NCBI GenBank assembly: GCA_018398765.1 | Contig: JAHBMJ010005105.1 | Span: forward strand, 1-64,000 | Direction: 5' to 3' | Source of the DNA: Chromera velia | Taxonomy: Eukaryota > Sar > Chromeraceae | DNA: 64,000 bases | In this document: piece after piece, positions 24,934-37,807 of the stretch | How positions within the stretch are numbered: position 1 is the first letter of the stretch | Layout: the number at the start of each line of letters is the position of its first letter | Made by a program: the position numbers and the translations under genes | Notes under the pieces: generated by a model | Seen by the model: the letters and a program-made list of their open reading frames with translations, nothing else | Database searches by the model: none | What the model was told of the DNA's origin: nothing

Positions 24934-26990
24934 ATGGGAGACCCACGTCGCTCCACCCCCCTTCTGGATGGCGAGTTTCTCTCTCCCCACGCTGACTGCC
25001 CCTCCAGGAAGGTAACCTTCTGTCAGGCGGTCTGGAGTTTAGTGGCCACAATTGTGGGAGGAGGGGTGCTGTCTTTGTCCTTTACCGTCATGAAGTGCGG
25101 CTTGCTGGTGGGGATGCTTTCCGTTTTGGCGTCGGCGGTTCTGAACATTCTCTCACTTGATCTCCTGATTGCGTGTGCCAGACGGACAGGTGAGGCCTGC
25201 CTGCGGTTAGTGATTTGTAAGTTTATCCCATCGGCCGTGCTGTGTGCTTGTTTGTCAATTGCATGCCTCCGCAAACTGACGCAGCGCGAATGAAGCAAAT
25301 GGCACTTCGACAAACTGAGCGTAGAATGGCAACCTTTGGAGCAATGTGTGCATGAATGGAGATTTGGTCGAGCACCTGCCAAAAAAAAAAAAAAACGGCT
25401 ATCTGTTCGAAATTTGAGTGATCTCCGATCCAGGATGGGAAGGAAAGGGAAAGGGATGGCGCGGAAGTACGACGGTGTGACTTCTCCGTGTTGTCACTCT
25501 TCTCTTCTTTCACGCTCGGTCTGCCTGCAGGAGTGAACTCATACGAAGAAATCGCAGAGAAGGCATACGGTACGTGGGTTGGTGTCGAAGACTTGCCGTT
25601 GGGGGGTCGCGTTTGCGTGGATTTGTATGCGTCCCACTGCTGCATGATTCGGGTGGGAAACCTTGTCGCCCTGTCTTTTCTTTTGGGTGCAATGTGTTGT
25701 CTCCTTCCTTTTCTTTGAAACGTGGCCGCTCACCTTTGGAATCTTTCGAATGACTTTTTGCTTCTCTTTTTTTTTTTGTATGAAAATATAAAATAGATAA
25801 ATCTTTCGGATGACTGGTTTCCCTCACAAGCTGCTGGTTCATCTGTTCTCTCGCTGCTGTCGAGATTCAATCATTCCACACCTCTTCCCTCCACCGCCAG
25901 CCTCAGGGTTGCCGTCTCCTGGTTAAGATCCGTTTGCGTGCGTCGTATTAAGTTCACTTATCCTCCTTTCTGTGCATGTTCTTTTGTCCCGTCTCTGTGC
26001 CCTCCCTGATAACACTCTTCAGGGTCATCCGCTCGGCTGGTGACCGTTCTCGTGTCCATCACCCTTCTTTGGCTCGTGGTGGTTGCCTACATCCTCACAG
26101 TGTGTGACATTCTGTCGCCTGTCGTCCGTGTGTGGATGGGGAGCGGGGGAGCGTCTGTGATTTCAACGAACGCGCTGGAGGCCATAACGAAGACAGCAGT
26201 GGTTGTGTTAATCGGGCCTGCATGCTTTCAGAGAAGTCTCTCTGGGTTGCGCTGCGTTTCCGTCCTCTCGTTCTGCAGGTAGGTCGGTCAGCATCATGAG
26301 AGGATGGTTCATCATGACGGTGATTTTCCGTTTTTGCGTGTGTGGTTCTTCGTTAGTGTGACTCATTTTCCCCCAGAGATGTCTTTTTTCTGAGGAGTCG
26401 ACGTGTTTTCTCCTTTGTTTCCTGTCGTGTGTTGATGCTTTCCTGTCTGGTTTAATTCTTCACTGTGAATGATCGCGAGTTCTACAGGAGGTTCCGTGTT
26501 CTTCTTTTTTGTAGTCTATTTATGATGGTTTTGGTGTCTATTCTTTTTTCTGTTTTGTTGCAGTGCGTGTGTAATGGCGGTAGCAATCTTAATTCGAGTT
26601 CTTCCTGTCCTGGGAAAGGCCCACACAGCATACATCTGGGACGCCAAACACGGGGGGGCCACTGCAGTGACGGTAGGGGCGGAATTCGGGGGCATCAATC
26701 TGGTGCCCACCGGTGTCTCTGCGTACCTGTACGCACTCCCTGCGCTAGTCATGTCTTTGATGTGCCACCCGAACACTCTGCCTCTACATAGTGAATTGAA
26801 GAGACCCACGCGGAAGAGAGTCCGGATGATTATCCGGACTGTGGTGGCTGTGTGCTCTGTTCTGTATATCGTAGTAGGATGTGCCGCTTACATTTGGTCT
26901 GGGCCCTTCACGTGTGCGAATCTGGTCCTGAATTTTGACCCTGGGGATCCTGTGATGATGGTCGGTGGGGGGATGGGGGGGGTGGTCTCT

Positions 26991-27039
<49 letters not shown>

Positions 27040-28508
27040 CTCTCTCAGAGAGCAGTTGGGGGGAGGGGGAGAAGGCGTGCGAGGTGGAGTCTCTCTCTTC
27101 CTTTTCCTCCCGGCCCGTCTCTGCCACTCTGTCCCTTTCTCCCTCTGTGTGTCGGGGGGGGGGGAGCATAGCCAGCCCCAACTCCGTTTTGATTCCCCCC
27201 TTGTTGTCGAAGAAAGAACCTGCCCGAGTTAGTTCTCTCCCCCAAAAAAGTGAAAGCTGCCTCTGGACGCAGTCTCTCCTCGGCTCTGTTTGCCCGTTTT
27301 TCTTCGCTTACCTTACTCTGTGTATGCAGAAGCAAATTGCATCATCGCACAAGAAAAAGAAAGTGTCTTTTCTGCCCTGCCTGCCTGTGCAGGTCGGACG
27401 CCTCGGCCTTGGCATTGCGTGCACGTGCAACATCTCCTTGCTGGTGCTTCCCCTCCGCACAAGCATCCACAAGCTTCTCGGGCTAGTTGCTGACGCACGC
27501 GCAGGCCAGTGGATCTCCTGCAGAGGGACGGATCCGCAGGATTGGGGCCCGTCTCCGCCCCCGTCTCCGTCACTTCTCCCTTCCTCAAATCCCTGGGGCA
27601 GCGGGGAGACGGAAGAAGGAGATCATGGGGGGGAAGGGCAAGAGGGGGGGAGAGAAGCTGAGACGCAGGCTACGTTTCGTTTAGAAATGCCTGGGGGTCA
27701 ATCGTTTGCGCACACGGCAGAGGAGGCGCAGTTGGAGAGACAGAGAAGTAAGAGCGGTATGGAACCGTGTGGGCATGTGGAAAGTCAGAGAACCAGTCGG
27801 AGACCGAGTCCGATAGATACAGGCACGCGGCAGGGGTCGTTTCTCCCTCCTGATAGCGCAGTTGGGGGGGCGGGGTCTGTCGGGGTCACGCAGGATGAGA
27901 AGGGGGGGGCGTCGGGAAGAACTTCGATTTTTTCTGCGGCGGTAGCAAACTCGCTTCACGCTGCCGCTGCTGTCGCTGTTGCCCAGGCAACTAATACGAG
28001 CGCTGTTCGTGCTTCTGCAGTAGCAGCAGGGGGTGCGGAGCCTGACGAAGGAGGGGGAAGTAGAAATCCGCAGGGACAGGGGGCGCAGGTTTTAGGTGTG
28101 ACTGCGCGATCTGGAGCTCAATCGAGGAGGGCGCAGCCTATTTTTGAGGCAGCGACAGGGTTTGATGCCGATTTACCGGATGGGGGTGAAATGAGTTGTC
28201 AGTTGCTGGTGGTGGTCACGTTTCTGTGTCTGGCCTCGACCTTGTCTGTTGCCTTATTGTTGAATTCGATCATGAGTGTATGGTCTCTCGCAGGGTCTGC
28301 TTGTGCACTTGCAATTGCTTTCACGCTGCCTGCGCTTTTCTTTCTGAAAGTGCGAAGGAATCGCCCCTTTGGGCCCCGGAAGGCAGCTGTTTGGGTCATG
28401 TTGGCAGGCAGTCTTGTTGTCACCGTTCTGTCGCTTGTGCAGTCAGTTGAACACATGGGCGATCCGACGTGTCCTGTGTTTACACAATTCATTCCCGTGA
28501 GCGTATGA
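24934..28508 (+). CDS. AAAP/SLC38-like amino-acid transporter
   Basis: Five exons: 24934-25189, 25531-25569, 26023-26278, 26564-26960 and 27393-28508. All are GT-AG and in phase, giving 687 aa. It is a predicted polytopic amino-acid permease of the plasma or an inner membrane. Helix 1 carries the family pattern (SLVATIVGGGVLSLSF followed by KCG). Further blocks are VTVLVSITLLWLVVVAYILTV and the segment with CHPNTLPLHSEL(K)RPTRKR, which matches the conserved intracellular loop of SLC38/AAAP proteins. GRLGLGIACTCNISLLVLPLR follows. A hydrophilic, Gly/Ser/Arg-rich loop of about 240 residues (346-584) is inserted before the last three helices, which is unusual for the family. Exon 2 is only 39 bp but is fixed by phase. 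A (TC)n tract lies in intron 4. Confidence 0.85.
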
Positions 28509-29638
28509 GAATGAGCAAACGCTGTCAGTGTGCCCGGGGCCCGGCACCTCATGTCATAGTCGAATGGATATGAGAAAGACAAATGGTAGCAAATGCTGGG
28601 GCAAATGGCAGAAATGATTCTAGCTCCTCACTAGGATCCTCATTGAGACAAGGTTTTTTTATTGGAATTAAGTTGTACATTAATTCAGTCTTTAAACTTC
28701 GTTAAATTTGTTTTGATCCGCGAATATGCGATTCAGCACAGCCTACCCTCGATCGATCTAGCCTACCCTCTCATTAAATTATGATTTTCGAAATCTGTAT
28801 ATACCATATTTTCTTAAAAAAATATTTAAAATAGAATTAAAATGACATCATCATGGACTGCCAGGAGCTCGGCTCCACCGGCTTAGTCATTCATTCATTC
28901 ATTCATTCATTCCTTCATCATGAAATATCCAATTAGCTAGTATTTAAAATCTAATTTAAAATCTATTTTATAATTTGATTTAATTATTAAGTTGTTTCAT
29001 TCTTATTCTAAAGTTCAATTCAGGTATATGCACAATCGTGACACTTGAATCGTTTATAGGCGTCGGCTAAAGAAAAAAAAAGTAAACGAGCGGAAAATAT
29101 TTTTTTTTTCCTTTTTCAAGCTAAACAACACTCAATAAGACTCTAAACAAGAGTTCAAATTCAAGTTATGCAACATATAAACAATACTTATGCAACATCC
29201 AAACAACAGTTGCTTAACAGTGCCGCCTTAACTTAGTTCTTGACTTTAATAAAATTGAGTAAAAACCTTTTCAAGCCTAACAATACTTAACAATACTCAA
29301 CAATAGTTGCACAACACATGAACAACAATTGTGTAACACTCATTTGAACAACAGTCGTGACAAAAAAAAACTGTTTCACTTTATAGAATTGAAAAAAAAA
29401 AAAGAGAGATTTTTTTTTTTCTTCCTTATATAGCCGACGCCTAGACAATCGTAAGTCTGGTTAAACGTTTTGGGTATATTTTTGGTTATTCTGAGCTTCA
29501 ATGAGCTGCATGCAGCCTAGCATGCAGCAAGCCGGTCTGAATATACATGCAGCCTAGCATGCAGCAAGCCGGTCTGAATATAAGGCCACAGGGGACCTCA
29601 GGCTAGTAAGTAATTAGAGTAAACACAGAAAGAAATTC

Positions 29639-29669
<31 letters not shown>

Positions 29670-29759
29670 TCAAAGAAAGAAAGAAAGTCAAAGAAAGAAA
29701 GAAAGAAAGATGGAAGAACTTCGCGAATCTTCAATCACCTGTGCCTGACCTAAAAGCTT
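28509..29759. other. AT-rich intergenic region with tandem repeats
   Basis: This stretch holds no gene that I can support. It contains a (CATT)n run near 28888, AACAATACT/ACAACA-type degenerate repeats (29170-29340), a perfect 37-bp tandem duplication (29509-29582) and GAAA runs (29637-29710) just beyond the stop of the ankyrin gene. Confidence 0.6.
29509..29582. repeat. Perfect 37-bp tandem duplication
   Basis: Two adjacent identical 37-base copies (29509-29545 and 29546-29582) each contain two GCATGCAGC modules and ccggtctgaatata. The absence of differences suggests a recent event. Confidence 0.85.
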
Positions 29760-32700
29760 CTAGGAGGAGGGCAGGGCAACTTTGTCTTTGGCGTCAGTCA
29801 GCAGTTTGACCACATCCGTGTGGCCTTTCTCTGAGGCCCATATCAGTGCCGTCTTCTTCTGGTACTTGTCTTCGATGTCTACATTGGCCTTCGTATCGAC
29901 CAGCAACCGCACGATGTCAGTGTGGCCACCCATAGAAGTAAAGAACAGGGCTGTGACTCCGCCTGCTGAATCGTAAGTCTGCATCTCTACATTGGCCTTC
30001 GCGTCAACCAGCAACCGCACGATGTCAGTGTGGCCTCCCATTGAGGCGAACATCAGGGCTGTATGTCCGTCGAAACTCTGCACTCCTAAATTCTCCTCTG
30101 CATCGATCAGCACTCGCACAATGTCCGTGTGACCGTTGTTAGAGGCCAGCATCAATGCGGTCTTTCCGTGAAAGCGCTCCTTCACGGGCGAGTGGTCCTT
30201 GATGCCCTTCTTGGCCTTCGCGTCGATCAGCAGCCGCACAATGTCCGTGTGGCCGTTGTCAGAGGCCAATATCAGGGCTGTCCAGCCTTTCTCGTTCTGT
30301 ATGTCTACCTTCGCCTGGGCATCGATCAGTAGTTGCACAATGTCTCTGTAGCCCTGAGAAGCCGCGGCCATCAGGGCTGTCTTTCCGTCCGAACTCTGGA
30401 TGTTCGTGTCGGCATTTGCATCCAGCAGCAGCCGTACAATGCTCAAGTGACCGTTGCAAGAGGCCAAAAGCATGGCGGTTTCTCCTGCAACGCCGGTGTC
30501 GGGTCGCGACTCCTTTGCATCGACCTTTACAGTCGTGTTGTCTTTGAGCAAACGAGACATCACCTGCAAAAACCAAAACAAAAAGAAGGAACGACATTAC
30601 TTGCTTAGCCTTTCGAATGCGCTGCTTGTCGCAGAATGAATGTCTATTGAACACAATGCACTCGATCCGTCTGCATGCGCAGTCTATTTGGAGATAGATG
30701 CTTTTCCGAAGCAGGCACATGAAATCATTGAGGATGATCTCAGACTGTGATCATCCTCTCCGTCTCATAGCCTTCACCGCGGTGATTCCGTTCTGTCTCT
30801 CTGCAAAAACACGAACGACGTTTTTTGACCGTTCGCTGACTGCATCTGCATCTATCTGGCCATGCAGCTGACCTCCGACAGTCCAGCAGAAGCCAGAAGG
30901 TGCAGATTGACGTCGAGAGGACGGGGCCCGTCTGCAGGAAAGAGGCCGGACAGACCTCTTTGAAGTCCTGTCATGTAGACCTTTTTCGACTCTTCGTCGC
31001 CTTTGCGAGAAAATGCGAAGGCCGTAAAGTGAACTGCCGTGATGCTTCGCAGTTTCCCGAAAGCGCACAGCAGTCGCTGCAGGCTGTCTGCTAGCTCTGA
31101 AGATTTCTCCAAATCGGGAAATCGATCCTCCCCGATCAACGTTGCATCGTCAAAAACCGACCCCCTCAAGTCGAGCAGTTGAGGCTGCATACTGTCGCGT
31201 AGCAGCGGGTCAGTAGCAATGTACTCAACCAGTGCAGCCAGTTGAAGTGCTGCTCGGGAATCCATCTGCCGTCGAGCCTGTCGAGAGTAGGCCCAGGAAC
31301 CGTCTGCAAATACCTGCAGCTTTTGGACGGATCGGTGAAGGAAGTTTTTGTACAGCGCCTTTACACCGTCTGCATCCGCTTTCCCGTTGGTGAATCTTTT
31401 GGTGTCAAGAGCCTTGTCAAATGCGAGCGGAGTGGCGGGGATACGGAGGTAAGACTCTGTTTTCTTGGCTTCATCACTGAGCACCTGGGCGGGGGGCTTG
31501 AAGGCTGTGACTGCAGACTCGAACCAGCACCAGCCCCGATCGGCGTACGGAGTGGGGTTTGAAAAGCTTTCGGGGACTGTGGTGGAGCGGATGACATGTG
31601 TGTGGGGGCTGCTGTAGATCAGGTCCATTTTGCTCAGGCCTGCTTTGAACTTCGCGTCTTGATCGTCCGTGCGTCTTCCATTTGGGGGGTGTTGGAACAG
31701 GGAGAGGTAGTCCCAAAAGACAAAAACCGGCAAGGGAGACCCCTCCTGAGCCCACCAATGCTTGTCTAGTTGCTCTAGGACACTCCGCAGACGGAAACTG
31801 TCGGGGTCGGGGTGCTCTTTCGACAGCCACGGGTAGCTGATGGCCACAAGTTTGAAAGGCGCTCCAACGGGGTGTCCGAGATCGGCTGCAGGGGAGAAGA
31901 AGGGCTGGCAATCTACTCCAAGATCTTTCGCTGCTTCTGATACCTTCTGACGATAGGGCAACTTTGCACCTTCCTTCAGCAGAGATCTGAGGAAGTGCAA
32001 AGGCCAGAATACGACCGCCTCGCTGTCAATTAGGGACCTCAAATCATCCCACTCCGATTTCATTTCTGCCGACCACGGATCGTCCATTCGCTCTCCGCTC
32101 TGCAGTCTCTCGACGACCTCTATATTTCCCGCCTCTTCGGCAACTGCACGTGCTGTGTACCCCCTGGAGTCCTTCAAAGACAGGTCAGCCCCCTGGCTTA
32201 AGAGCAGCTCTACCACCAAAATGTTTCCGTATGCTGCAGCCGCCATGAGGGGGGTGCGGCCGTTTCTGTCGGGAATGTCTACCTGGGCTTTGAATACGAG
32301 GAAATATTCAACTAGCGTCGTGTTGCCACTCAAAACTGCACGCATGAGTGCTGTCTTGCCGTCGGGGCTTTGAATATTCACATTGGCCTTCGCATCTTCA
32401 ACCAGCAGCCGCACAAGGTGCATGCGGCCGTGGCTAAACTCAAGAGCGAGGGTCAGGGCAGTGGATCCGACTATGTTCTGAATGTCCGCGTTGGCATCTG
32501 CATCAATCAGCAGCTGCACAATGTCAGTGTGGCCATTGAAAACGGCAGCCATCAGTGCTGTGTCTCCGTTATACTTCTGTGTGTCCACATTGGCTTGGGC
32601 AGCAAGAAGCAGCCCCACAATCTCCGTGTGTCCTTTTTCAGAGGCCAAAATCAGCGCTGTGCTTTGGTCCCCGGGGGGCTTGAAGCAATCGGTCACCTCT

Positions 32701-34210
32701 ACCAGTGTGTCCACATTGGCCTTCGCGTCGACCAGCAGCCGCACAGTGTCCGTGTGGCCGTTGACAGAGGCCAGCATCAGGGCTGTGTACCCGTCCTCGT
32801 CCCGCATGTCCAAGCTTAGCTCGGTCTTTTTGTCCTCTATGATTTTCTTCACCTTCTGACGATCCCCCTTTGTTGCGGCGATGATGAGGGCCTCATTCTC
32901 CTCTGGTTGGTTGGGGGAACACTCGTTGCTGCAGGAGGACACGAAGGCGGGAAGGAAGGAAGGAAGGAAGGAAGGAAGGAAGGAAGGAAGGAAGAGAGAG
33001 AAAGGAAATCAATGACAATTAATTGCACGAATGAAGTGACAGGTGTTATTCGAGTTCTGCACTCAATTGTGCATCCTCTTTCTCTTGTTCCTACAGACGA
33101 CCTTTACCTTTTTCTCTTCTCCTGCATGTCTGATGATGATGAATGCAAAGGAAAAACTATTCGGTCACCCTTCCATGCAGCCTTCTATGCCGAGCGACGG
33201 AGGGAGGGAGGGAGGGAGGAGAAACTTAAAAAAGAGAGCTAGGGTGTGAGGGATGCAGCAGACGAGGAATCATTTATCATCCGTGATTCATTCTCGGAGG
33301 AACATCTGCATGGGGGATGGCGACAGACAGACACAGAGGCAGGAAGACAGACTTAAAGAAAGACAAACAGAAAAGCGAACTCGAGGGAAACTATCGCGGC
33401 AGAAGGACCACTAAATGGAGAGAGTGGAGAGATCGAGTGCGTCGATCAGGGAGGCAATGAGGGTGAGTGGACGGATTGGAAAACAGATGGGATGAATCGA
33501 TTCGATGTTCACTTGTGCAAATGGATGGATGCATCACATCACACGCATGATCGAATGAATCATCGGTGAAAAGAGAATGAAGGCACTGGAAGCTGACCTG
33601 GACATCTGATTCTGGCTCTCCTTTCGTGCGTCTGGCGCCGTGGGGGAACGTCCCGCTCCCCCATCCCTACTTCTTTTCACTCCCTGCCCATTTGCTTCCG
33701 CTCCAACGGCATCATCTCCACACCCCTCCCCTTTCCCTTCTCTGTTGACATTTCCTGCCGGAGATCCTGCAGAGACGTAGAAAGGCAGACCGATAATTGA
33801 GTGCCCATTAGCACGAGAGGTTGAGGAAATCTGAAGAAAGAGAAGAAAAAAAAATGTGCACGCGTAGATGGCAGTTCACATCCAGGCACAGTGATGCATT
33901 TGTTTGGAATGTTTCGCATGACATGCATGCGATGAATGCATCACACTGCCGTCTCGAAGCGGAGCGACTGGTAAGTGCCATGAGGCAGTACTTGTCTTTG
34001 TTACTGCAAAATGGGGCTGAGAGTGATCCACAAGTATAGCACCAGACCTGTGTACAGACGGGCAATCTGATGAGATCGTACACAAGTGCGTGTCTGACCT
34101 TTTTGCCCCGGTCGGGTGTTGCGCAACAGAACTCCAGTTCTCTTTAGTGGAGCCCTGTTCTTTTTGTGCTTTTCGAGAACCGCCACCACCTCAGGAAAGT
34201 ACTCCTCCAT
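29760..34210 (-). CDS. Ankyrin-repeat protein with central HET-like domain (copy A)
   Basis: Four coding exons: 34210-34099 (its exon may begin at 34248), 33766-33598, 32928-30873 and 30563-29760. All are GT-AG and in phase, giving about 1046 aa from the Met at 34210. That Met is conserved in the paralogue, but a further 5' exon is possible. Layout: short basic N-terminal helix (1-37); disordered linker; ankyrin repeats about 106-370 (TALMLAS.NGHTD.VRLLVDAKANVD type); a conserved domain about 385-780; then a second ankyrin block of about seven repeats (about 805-1040). The central domain has AISYPW (456-461), FWDYLSLFQ (498-506), MDLIY (528-532) and RGWCWFE (558-564). This motif order parallels the fungal HET domain; that assignment is inference. 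It is probably a cytosolic scaffold or sensor. Nothing in it suggests an organelle signal. Confidence 0.75.
32945..33000. repeat. GGAA microsatellite in intron of ankyrin gene A
   Basis: A (GGAA)n tract lies within the intron immediately upstream of the large ankyrin/HET-like exon, on the 5' side of its acceptor. Confidence 0.85.
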
Positions 34211-35362
34211 TTTTGAGACAGATGAAGAACGGTACAGACGGTTCCTGCCTGCGGGAAGAAAGGAAAGCCTCTTCGGCAAACATGCATAGCGAAACAGAAC
34301 TGGAATGGAATTTCCGGCCGTGCGTTTTGATGTACGGTGTCTGTGAAACAAATAGACCAGCAATCTGCACGGACGGATACAATGCGCTGCTCACAACCTC
34401 CTCTCCCAGATAGAGCAAGTGGATAAGCCCTCGGACCGTGCGTTTGCGATCGAGAGGTGTGCATGCCCTTGCAATGGACACATATATATATTCATGACGT
34501 TGTCAGACAAATCCGCAAAAACATCGATGACACTCTACTACATCATACCTGCGCAGTGTGTCCCACGTCAGCAGAAAGTCAAAGGCGAGTTATTGACGGA
34601 GTTGCACTCGCAAGCAAAGACCAAGTTCAATGGATCGAATCAATTGAATGTACGTATATATACACATATATATATACAGAAATATGTATCTACGCTTTCC
34701 TCAAAATGCAGGGTACAAGATCTGCTTCAAGGTTCGACCAGGTGAATCGGTCAAAACAGGATTTCAATTGTTTAGTAAGAAGGATCGAGGAAAGCTGGTG
34801 ACTTGAACTGACTTCCATCTAGAACGAGTGTACATAGGTGTTGTTTCCTCTTCGAAATGAAAATGAAACTCAAATTACTCAATCCGAATACAGTTTTCTG
34901 CCCCCCGGCCGCGGGGCCTTTTTAATTGCATGTAGCTTGCATGCATGCATGCACCATGGCGTGTGTCAGATCTTCGTCATGGCCCGGAAAGCGAAGCTGA
35001 GAGCTAGGGCACTTAATTAACAAAAATTGCACCCCCGGGCCCCAGACCATGCATGCACACGGATGGTGTCCGACGTTGACATTTGACGCACGCAAGTCTG
35101 GGCCCCGTGGGCATGAAAAATAAATTTCGCTTTCCGGGCCATTCGCACGGAGTGTGTCAGATTCTGCTTCGCTTTCCGCGAAGCCATCATCGATCTGTTT
35201 TAAATTTGCGAGGCGCTGCACAATTCAACTGCCCCACTGAGTGATACTGAGTGCTTACTTTAATACCCACTTGGCGGACATTCCGCACTTTTGGTTTGCT
35301 TCTGATCACTCATTCGCCATATTCAAATAGCATTTGCTTCGTGTCTTGTTTCAGACCTGAAA
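34211..35362. other. Divergent intergenic region, ankyrin gene A/tail-collar gene
   Basis: About 1.15 kb separate the presumed start of ankyrin gene A (left, minus) from the tail-collar gene (right, plus). An upstream non-coding or short coding exon of gene A probably lies here, because the exon at 34248 begins right after a good acceptor. The 34920-35060 segment is rich in GCATGC repeats and GGGCCC. I could not fix a promoter. Confidence 0.4.
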
Positions 35363-37766
35363 ATGCTTCGTCTCTCCGCTTCTTGCTTCGCTGCGCTGGC
35401 GCTCGGCGTCTCCGGACAGCAGATGAGGGGCTCTGCTGGGGAGATCGCGACCCCGCAGACCGGAAACTTGGAGGCGAAGGTGGAGGCCCTGGAGGCTCGA
35501 ATTGAGATGCTGACGGGAAAACTGGAGACTCTGCAGGCATTGGTTGACAGCAGGGAGACTGCCGACACAGACGTGGAGACGGAGAAGTCGGGTGAGTCCT
35601 AATGGTTCTGTCTTTCTTTCTTTCCTTCTTCCTATTCGTAAATCCTTCGTGCCTCCACGTCATTAGTGGTTTGCTTCTGGCAATGAGGGCTTGCTTCAAG
35701 TAGACACTACGGTCACGTTAATTGGGATGGATGAGTATGCATGAGAGGAGCAGGACAAGGCGGAAAAATTTTAGAAAGCACATGCTGTATGCAAGGCAAG
35801 GGAACAGAGGGGACTGTTGGGCTCTTTGTTCCTTTGCTTGTTTGTGTGCGAAGATTGGACGGGATTCCTTCTTCCTGCTGCCAAAGCCCACATCTCCACT
35901 TCAGTCTGAGAGACGTCTTTCAATTCCGCTGCTCTCGGAATTCAGCTCACGGTTCTCTTTGAGCGTCTCCTTCTTTCTCTTGGCATGGACACACAAAAAA
36001 CTAAACACACATGCAGCCCTACACGTCCATCTTGATGGCGAACCGAACAAGGAGGGCACACACAGTACACGGCAACGCGCTGGCATGAAGTGGCCCCAAA
36101 AGTGTGGGTGAGTTGAGTTGATTGAGTATTGGCTGCCTCCCTGGCTCCATGCATGCAGGTCTCATTCAGGACTCCACCCCCAGCTTTGTGAACAGCGGGG
36201 GCAGTTTTCTTTCCGAGATGGAGAAGGCACCCTCCTGTGCCGTTGGGCCCGCTGGGTCCTCTCAGCCGTTCACCGTCATGCAGCCTTACCAGGGCGTCCA
36301 GTACATCATCGCACTCGAGGTCGGTTGGTTGGTTGGCTGGTTCGCTGGCTGTATGGATTTACTTTCATACAGAGAAGAAAAAGAATTCTGTATGAAAATG
36401 AATCCATACATACAGTACATCATCGCACTCGAGGTCGGTTGGTTGGTTGGTTGGTTGGTTGGTTGGTCGGTCGATTGGTTGGCTGTATGGATTCACCTTC
36501 ATACAGAGCTGAAAAAGAATTCTGTATGAAAATGAATCCATACATACAGTACATCATCGCACTCGAGGTCGGTTGGTTGGTTGGTTCTTGGAGCATCATG
36601 CGTGAGGATGATGCTCGTTCATTCATTATTTTTGTTTTCTGCGAGCAATCTTTGATTTTAGAATGTCTCGAGGAAGGAACCTCGACGGACAGACAGACAG
36701 GCAGACAGACGGACGGAACGGACGGACAGATTGTTCGAAGGGCGCTCGTTTTGTTTCCCCCTACAGCACGAGTCTTTGGGCCTCTGTCTGAGGTAACGTT
36801 GAGAGGCTTGGAAGGAAAGCTCGATCATGGGAACCGAAGAGGATCCAGAGAGCCGGAAGGAAGCAGGAGTCGCACTGCAGACGCGCAACAAACCAGCAGG
36901 GAACGTGTTACGAAAGGCTGAGAGAGATCACGAACGTCAACTTGATGGAAGGAGTATTGCATACATAAAAGGGCTGTCATGTTCCTCTCTCCCCCCCTTT
37001 CGTTTTCCAAACAAAACACCACGAAGGACGAAGGCGTGCTCCCATCATTGCATACATGTCTCTCTCTGCATGCTTTTTCTTTCTTTCTCTTCTCTCCTTA
37101 GTTGCCCTCTGTTCACTGGACTTCTTTTCTTTTCATTTCTTTTGTTTTGTTTGCCTCTGTGCAGGGTGAATTTCCTGGTAGAAGCCGACGTCTCGAGGAG
37201 GACATGTCAGAGAACCAGGGCCGACAGCTGCAAGGCCAAACCGCCCGCACCATTGGGGAGATTGCCATGTTCGCAGGCAACTACCCTCCTGCAGGTAGGC
37301 AGGCTTGTGCGTGCGTCAGCATGCATGGTCACTCTCCCCGGTCGGTATGTGTTCATTTTGGCACAGTGTGCGGCCGATCGGATGTGCATGGACTCCTTGG
37401 GGGAAAACATATCAGTAATGGATATTTAAATGGAAGATATCGATCAAAAAAATAACGACTATCTATCCCCCCCCGTATCAGTATTATTAAGTTTATATTG
37501 GACTCCTTGGGGGAGGACATATCAGTAGCATCGGCTTCTTTCTTCCTCAGCCGGCCGCTGCTTCTTTGTCAGCATTTCAACTAGCCAGACCGCCTGTCTG
37601 TCTATTTTTCTGCCTGCTTCCTTGCTTTCCCGCCCGACTTTTTGTCTGCTTCTCCTTCTTCTTGCGGATCCACCTGCCTGCCTGCCTGCCTGTCTGCTCG
37701 ATGTTGCGTCTGAGTGCTTGACTACGAGGCCCATCCCGGCCCACCTCACTCTTCGTTCCAATCTCT

Positions 37767-37807
<41 letters not shown>

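Noticed and set aside
32155-32819. Plus-strand open frames across the ankyrin exons
   Set aside because: Complement of a repetitive ankyrin coding sequence; the minus-strand repeats are unmistakable.
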